Notes under the pieces: model-generated
Told to the model about the DNA's origin: nothing
What the model saw: only the letters and a program-made list of their open reading frames with translations
Database searches by the model: none
Part shown: positions 5,119 through 7,588 of the stretch, one piece after another
How the letters are laid out: each line of letters starts with the position of its first letter
Numbering within the stretch: the first letter of the stretch is position 1
Translations under genes and position numbers: made by a program
Assembly: GCA_046758465.1 (NCBI GenBank)
Contig: JBHIAG010000095.1
Location: 1 to 7,588, forward strand
Length of the DNA: 7,588 nt
Source: JBHIAG01 sp046758465
GTDB lineage: Bacteria; Acidobacteriota; Terriglobia; Acidiferrales; 2-02-FULL-67-57
Direction: 5' to 3'

Positions 5119-6321
5119 ATGGACACAGTACAGATCTTTGACACCACGCTGCGCGACGGCGAGCAATCCCCCGGCTTCTCCATGACCATGGAGGAGAAGC
5201 TGAGGCTGGCCCGGCAACTGGAAGCCTTGGGCGTGACCGTCATCGAGGCTGGCTTCCCAATTGCCTCGCAGGGCGACATCGAGGCCGTCCGCAGCGTCGC
5301 CCGCCACATCCGCGCCTGTCGGGTGGCAGCGCTCGCGCGCGCCAAACAACAGGACATAGACGCCGCGCTGCACGCCCTCGAACCCGCCCACCAGCCGCGG
5401 CTCCACATCTTTCTGGCCACCTCGGATCTGCACCTGCACTACAAATTGCGCATCTCCCGCGCCGAGGCATTGCAAGCCGCCGCGCGCATGGTGCGCTACG
5501 GACGTCAGCGCTGTCGGGAAGTTGAGTTCTCCGCCGAAGACGCCAGCCGCTCGGATCCGGATTTCCTGTGCGATGTGTTTGCCGCCGCCGCCGACGCCGG
5601 GGCCACCATCCTGAACATTCCCGACACGGTGGGCTACGCGATTCCGGACGAGTACGCAGCTCTTTTCCACCGCCTGCGCGCGCGCGTGGGCCCGAGCGAC
5701 GAGATCACTCTGAGTGCACACTGCCATAATGACCTCGGTCTCGCGGTGGCTAACTCCCTGGCGGCCGTGCGCGCCGGCGCCCGCCAGATCGAGTGCACCA
5801 TCAACGGCATCGGAGAGCGGGCCGGTAACACTTCACTGGAGGAAGTGGTAGTGGCTCTGGCCGTGCGGCAAGCCAGTTTCTGCGCCCGCACGAACATCCG
5901 GCTGGAAAAGCTCTACCCCACCAGCCGCCTGCTCTCGGCCATCACCGGCGTGCCCGTGCCCCCCAACAAAGCCGTGGTCGGGGCCAATGCCTTCGCGCAC
6001 GAAGCCGGCATCCACCAGGACGGGATTATCAAGAACCCACTGACCTACGAGATCATTTCGCCGCAGGCCGTAGGCGTACCTGCGCGCCGCCTCGTGCTGG
6101 GGAAACATTCCGGGCGGAATGCCCTGCGGGTTCGCCTGGACGAACTCGGCTATCAACCCAGCGAGCAGGAATTGCAAGAGTGCTACCGCCTGCTGACCGC
6201 ACTGGCCGACCAGACCAAGCAAGTCAACGACCGCGACCTGCTCACCATCGTGCATCAAGTGCTGCGCCGGCGCCAAGCGGCGGTTTCCCCTACCGCCCAG
6301 GATATTCCCGCCGCCCCCTGA
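5119..6321 (+). CDS. leuA: 2-isopropylmalate synthase lacking the C-terminal regulatory domain
   Basis: Condenses acetyl-CoA with 2-oxoisovalerate, the first committed step of leucine synthesis. The 400-residue protein has a TIM barrel over about residues 1-275: FDTTLRDGEQSPG (Arg12, Asp13), GFPIASQGD, SAEDASRSDPDF, HCHNDLGLAVANS (metal ligands His201 and His203) and GIGERAGNTSLEEVV (Asn237). Linker subdomains follow (HEAGIHQDGI, LGKHSGRNAL). GFPIAS and the GERAGN region fit isopropylmalate synthase better than homocitrate or citramalate synthase. The usual bacterial enzyme is about 510-520 residues; here the reading frame stops right after the second subdomain (QVNDRDLLTIVHQ). The leucine-binding domain of about 110-130 residues is therefore missing, and leuB follows after 32 bases, leaving no room for it. 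Feedback inhibition by leucine is thus probably absent. ATG 5119 begins at the family's normal N terminus; in-frame codons upstream run through the control element and are not coding. Ribosome site weak. Side-chain elongation in secondary metabolism is a less likely alternative. Confidence 0.92.
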   Translation: MDTVQIFDTTLRDGEQSPGFSMTMEEKLRLARQLEALGVTVIEAGFPIASQGDIEAVRSVARHIRACRVAALARAKQQDIDAALHALEPAHQPRLHIFLATSDLHLHYKLRISRAEALQAAARMVRYGRQRCREVEFSAEDASRSDPDFLCDVFAAAADAGATILNIPDTVGYAIPDEYAALFHRLRARVGPSDEITLSAHCHNDLGLAVANSLAAVRAGARQIECTINGIGERAGNTSLEEVVVALAVRQASFCARTNIRLEKLYPTSRLLSAITGVPVPPNKAVVGANAFAHEAGIHQDGIIKNPLTYEIISPQAVGVPARRLVLGKHSGRNALRVRLDELGYQPSEQELQECYRLLTALADQTKQVNDRDLLTIVHQVLRRRQAAVSPTAQDIPAAP

Positions 6322-6353
6322 CCGCCTCCGCTCAGAGAGCCAAGGGAACTGCT

Positions 6354-7469
6354 ATGGCAAAGATGACAAAAACCATCGTCCTGCTGCCGGGAGACGGCAT
6401 TGGACCAGAAGTAACCTCGGCGGCAGCCTCTGTGCTGAAAGATTGCGCAACCATCTTTGGCCACCGCTTTACGCTGCTGGAGTTCCCCATCGGCGGCAGC
6501 GCGATTGACCGCTGCGGGTCTCCCTTGCCCCAGGAAACCTTGCACGCCTGCCGCCAGGCCGATGCGATTCTGCTCGGCGCCGTCGGCGGGCCGCGCTGGG
6601 ACGCACTGCCTCCCGAGCGACGCCCGGAGCGCGGCCTGCTGGCACTCCGCAAGGAGCTCGACCTCTTTATCAACCTACGCCCGGTTTGTCTGCGCGAACC
6701 CTTGCGCGCGATCTCACCGTTGAAGCCAGAACGCACGCGCAAGATCAACTTCGAAATCGTGCGCGAATTGGCAGGCGGAATCTATTTCGGGCCCCATCGG
6801 CTGGAAGTCGAGAACGGCGTGGAACAAGCCCTGGATATGGAAGCCTACAGCACACCCGAGATCGAGCGTGTCTGCCGCTTTGCCTTTGCCCGCGCCCAAG
6901 AGCGCAACCAGCATCTCACCTCGGTCGACAAAGCCAACGTGCTGGCCACTTCCTTCCTGTGGCGCAAAACCGTGGAGCGCCTGGCAGCTTCCTATGCCGG
7001 GGTCGCTGTCCAGCACCTGTACGTGGACACCGCCGCCCTGCAACTGGTGTTGGCACCGGAGCAGTTTGACGTCATCGTCACCTCAAACCTGTTCGGCGAC
7101 ATTCTCAGCGACGCCGCCGCGGCCCTGGTGGGTTCCATCGGCCTGATTCCCTCGATGAGCTGTGGTTCCGGCCCGCCGTTGTTCGAGCCCATCCACGGCT
7201 CGGCACCCACACTGGCCGGAAAAGACTGCGCCTGCCCCATCGGCGCCATCCTTTCCTCGGCCCTGCTGCTGCGCGAGGGCTTTGGTCTTCGGGCAGAAGC
7301 GCAATGGATCGAGGCGGCGGTGGAGCTCGTACTGGCTCAAGGCTATCGCACTCCCGACATCGCGGACGCGCAGAGTATCGTCGTGGGATGTTCGGAGTTC
7401 GTCAAAAAGCTGCACCCCGCCCGGGAGGAATTACTCGAGCCACTCGAACAGTACGGCTGGGGCGTGTGA
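6354..7469 (+). CDS. leuB: 3-isopropylmalate dehydrogenase
   Basis: Oxidises and decarboxylates 3-isopropylmalate to 2-oxoisocaproate. The 371-residue protein is full length for the family. Malate-backbone residues are present: Arg99 (LRK), Arg109 (NLRPV), Arg137 (VRELAGG) and Tyr144 (IYFG), with Lys193 in TSVDKANVL and metal ligands Asp225, Asp249 and Asp253. Glu92, Leu95 and Leu96 (ERGLLALRK) match the isopropyl-recognition residues, which favours isopropylmalate over isocitrate, homoisocitrate or tartrate. Two cofactor-loop positions are unusual: the near-invariant Asp-Ile after GSAP is Thr286-Leu287, and the Asn of the ANP motif is Cys294. VDNAAMQL is VDTAALQL, and the Glu after LSD is Ala. 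ATG 6354 has AGGGA 6 bases upstream; a second ATG three codons later is possible. Second and last gene of the leuA-leuB operon, since a strong terminator overlaps its stop. leuC and leuD must lie elsewhere. Confidence 0.93.
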   Translation: MAKMTKTIVLLPGDGIGPEVTSAAASVLKDCATIFGHRFTLLEFPIGGSAIDRCGSPLPQETLHACRQADAILLGAVGGPRWDALPPERRPERGLLALRKELDLFINLRPVCLREPLRAISPLKPERTRKINFEIVRELAGGIYFGPHRLEVENGVEQALDMEAYSTPEIERVCRFAFARAQERNQHLTSVDKANVLATSFLWRKTVERLAASYAGVAVQHLYVDTAALQLVLAPEQFDVIVTSNLFGDILSDAAAALVGSIGLIPSMSCGSGPPLFEPIHGSAPTLAGKDCACPIGAILSSALLLREGFGLRAEAQWIEAAVELVLAQGYRTPDIADAQSIVVGCSEFVKKLHPAREELLEPLEQYGWGV

Positions 7470-7500
7470 ACCAATCGAAGGTTCCGCCCCTTATTTGTTT
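7459..7500 (+). terminator. Rho-independent terminator overlapping the leuB stop codon
   Basis: GGGGCG (7459-7464) pairs with CGCCCC (7485-7490), and inside it GAACC (7468-7472) pairs with GGTTC (7480-7484) around a 7-base loop. This makes an 11-pair stem with a 3-base bulge (TGT, 7465-7467) on the left arm. The T-rich tail TTATTTGTTT (7491-7500) follows at once. The stop codon TGA (7467-7469) lies within the left arm, so the hairpin can form only once ribosomes clear the end of leuB. It closes the leuA-leuB unit. Confidence 0.8.
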
Positions 7501-7529
7501 GGCTTCAGCCCAGGGGCTTGCCCTGCTTG

Positions 7530-7576
7530 CCCCGAGTCCCGCAGAGCGGGATCGAGGGGAGCGCAGTCGAAGGGCT
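7530..7576. repeat. Intergenic palindromic repeat at the right edge
   Basis: A perfect 6-base hairpin (TCCCGC at 7537-7542, loop AGA, GCGGGA at 7546-7551) is flanked by CCCC (7530-7533) and GGGG (7556-7559), which can extend the stem imperfectly. It is followed by GAGCGCAGTCGAAGGG (7559-7574), a variant of the common intergenic half-palindrome whose relative lies at 4921-4940. This tail (7501-7588) contains no gene that I can support, and the element may continue beyond the window. Confidence 0.45.
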
Positions 7577-7588
7577 TCCCCCCGTGGG

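Noticed and set aside
5119..6321. Homocitrate or citramalate synthase instead of isopropylmalate synthase
   Set aside because: The GFPIAS motif, the GERAGN region and the adjacent leuB with isopropyl-recognition residues (Glu92, Leu95, Leu96) favour the leucine pathway, although substrate range is unproven.
6250..6353. A frameshift that would explain the missing LeuA regulatory domain
   Set aside because: Only 32 bases separate the leuA stop from the leuB start, and leuB has its own ribosome site, so no hidden remainder of the domain is present.
1..7588. tRNA, rRNA, CRISPR arrays, insertion sequences or phage genes
   Set aside because: I saw no cloverleaf-like genes, regularly spaced repeats, transposase motifs or terminal inverted repeats; the only sizeable repeat is the two-copy control element.

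Overview
This is a high-GC bacterial window with dense, co-directional genes, Shine-Dalgarno-type ribosome sites and short intergenic spacers. The phylum cannot be fixed from this sequence alone. The mixture of archaeal-type acyl-CoA genes with bacterial leucine genes, plus intergenic palindrome remnants, would fit Acidobacteriota or a similar soil or sediment lineage, but this is a weak inference.

Layout: (1) 115-1026, minus strand, a LysR-type regulator. (2) A divergent control region at about 1027-1178. (3) 1179-4863, plus strand, four tightly packed genes separated by 2-9 bases: an archaeal-type HMG-CoA synthase that appears to start at CTG, an SCP2/archaeal-type acetyl-CoA acetyltransferase (thiolase), a DUF35 zinc-ribbon/OB-fold scaffold protein, and a zinc-containing MDR reductase resembling acryloyl-CoA (enoyl-CoA) reductases. 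(4) 4864-5118, an intergenic region with a hairpin, a palindromic repeat remnant and a second copy of the control region. (5) 5119-7469, plus strand, leuA (a form without the C-terminal leucine-sensing domain) followed by leuB. (6) 7459-7500, a strong intrinsic terminator overlapping the leuB stop, then non-coding tail with repeat remnants.

The most interesting observation is that an approximately 82-base control element is present twice as a direct repeat, 3940 bases apart, with 71 of 82 positions identical and no gaps. One copy lies between the LysR gene and the HMG-CoA synthase operon, and the other lies before leuA. Each copy holds an AT-rich dyad with LysR-box (T-N11-A) geometry and a conserved AATAAT -10-like hexamer. 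Each also lies exactly the same distance from the start codon chosen here (CTG 1179 and ATG 5119). This points to one regulator controlling both operons.

Working model (inference): thiolase and HMG-CoA synthase, held together by the DUF35 protein, convert acetyl-CoA to HMG-CoA. The MDR reductase could act on a downstream enoyl-CoA, as in the myxobacterial HMG-CoA to isovaleryl-CoA route. LeuA and LeuB supply the classical leucine route toward the same C5 branched unit. The regulon would then join two ways of making leucine- or isovaleryl-type branched units. The dehydratase, the decarboxylase and leuCD are not in this window, so the model is untested here; a role in the mevalonate pathway remains the main alternative.
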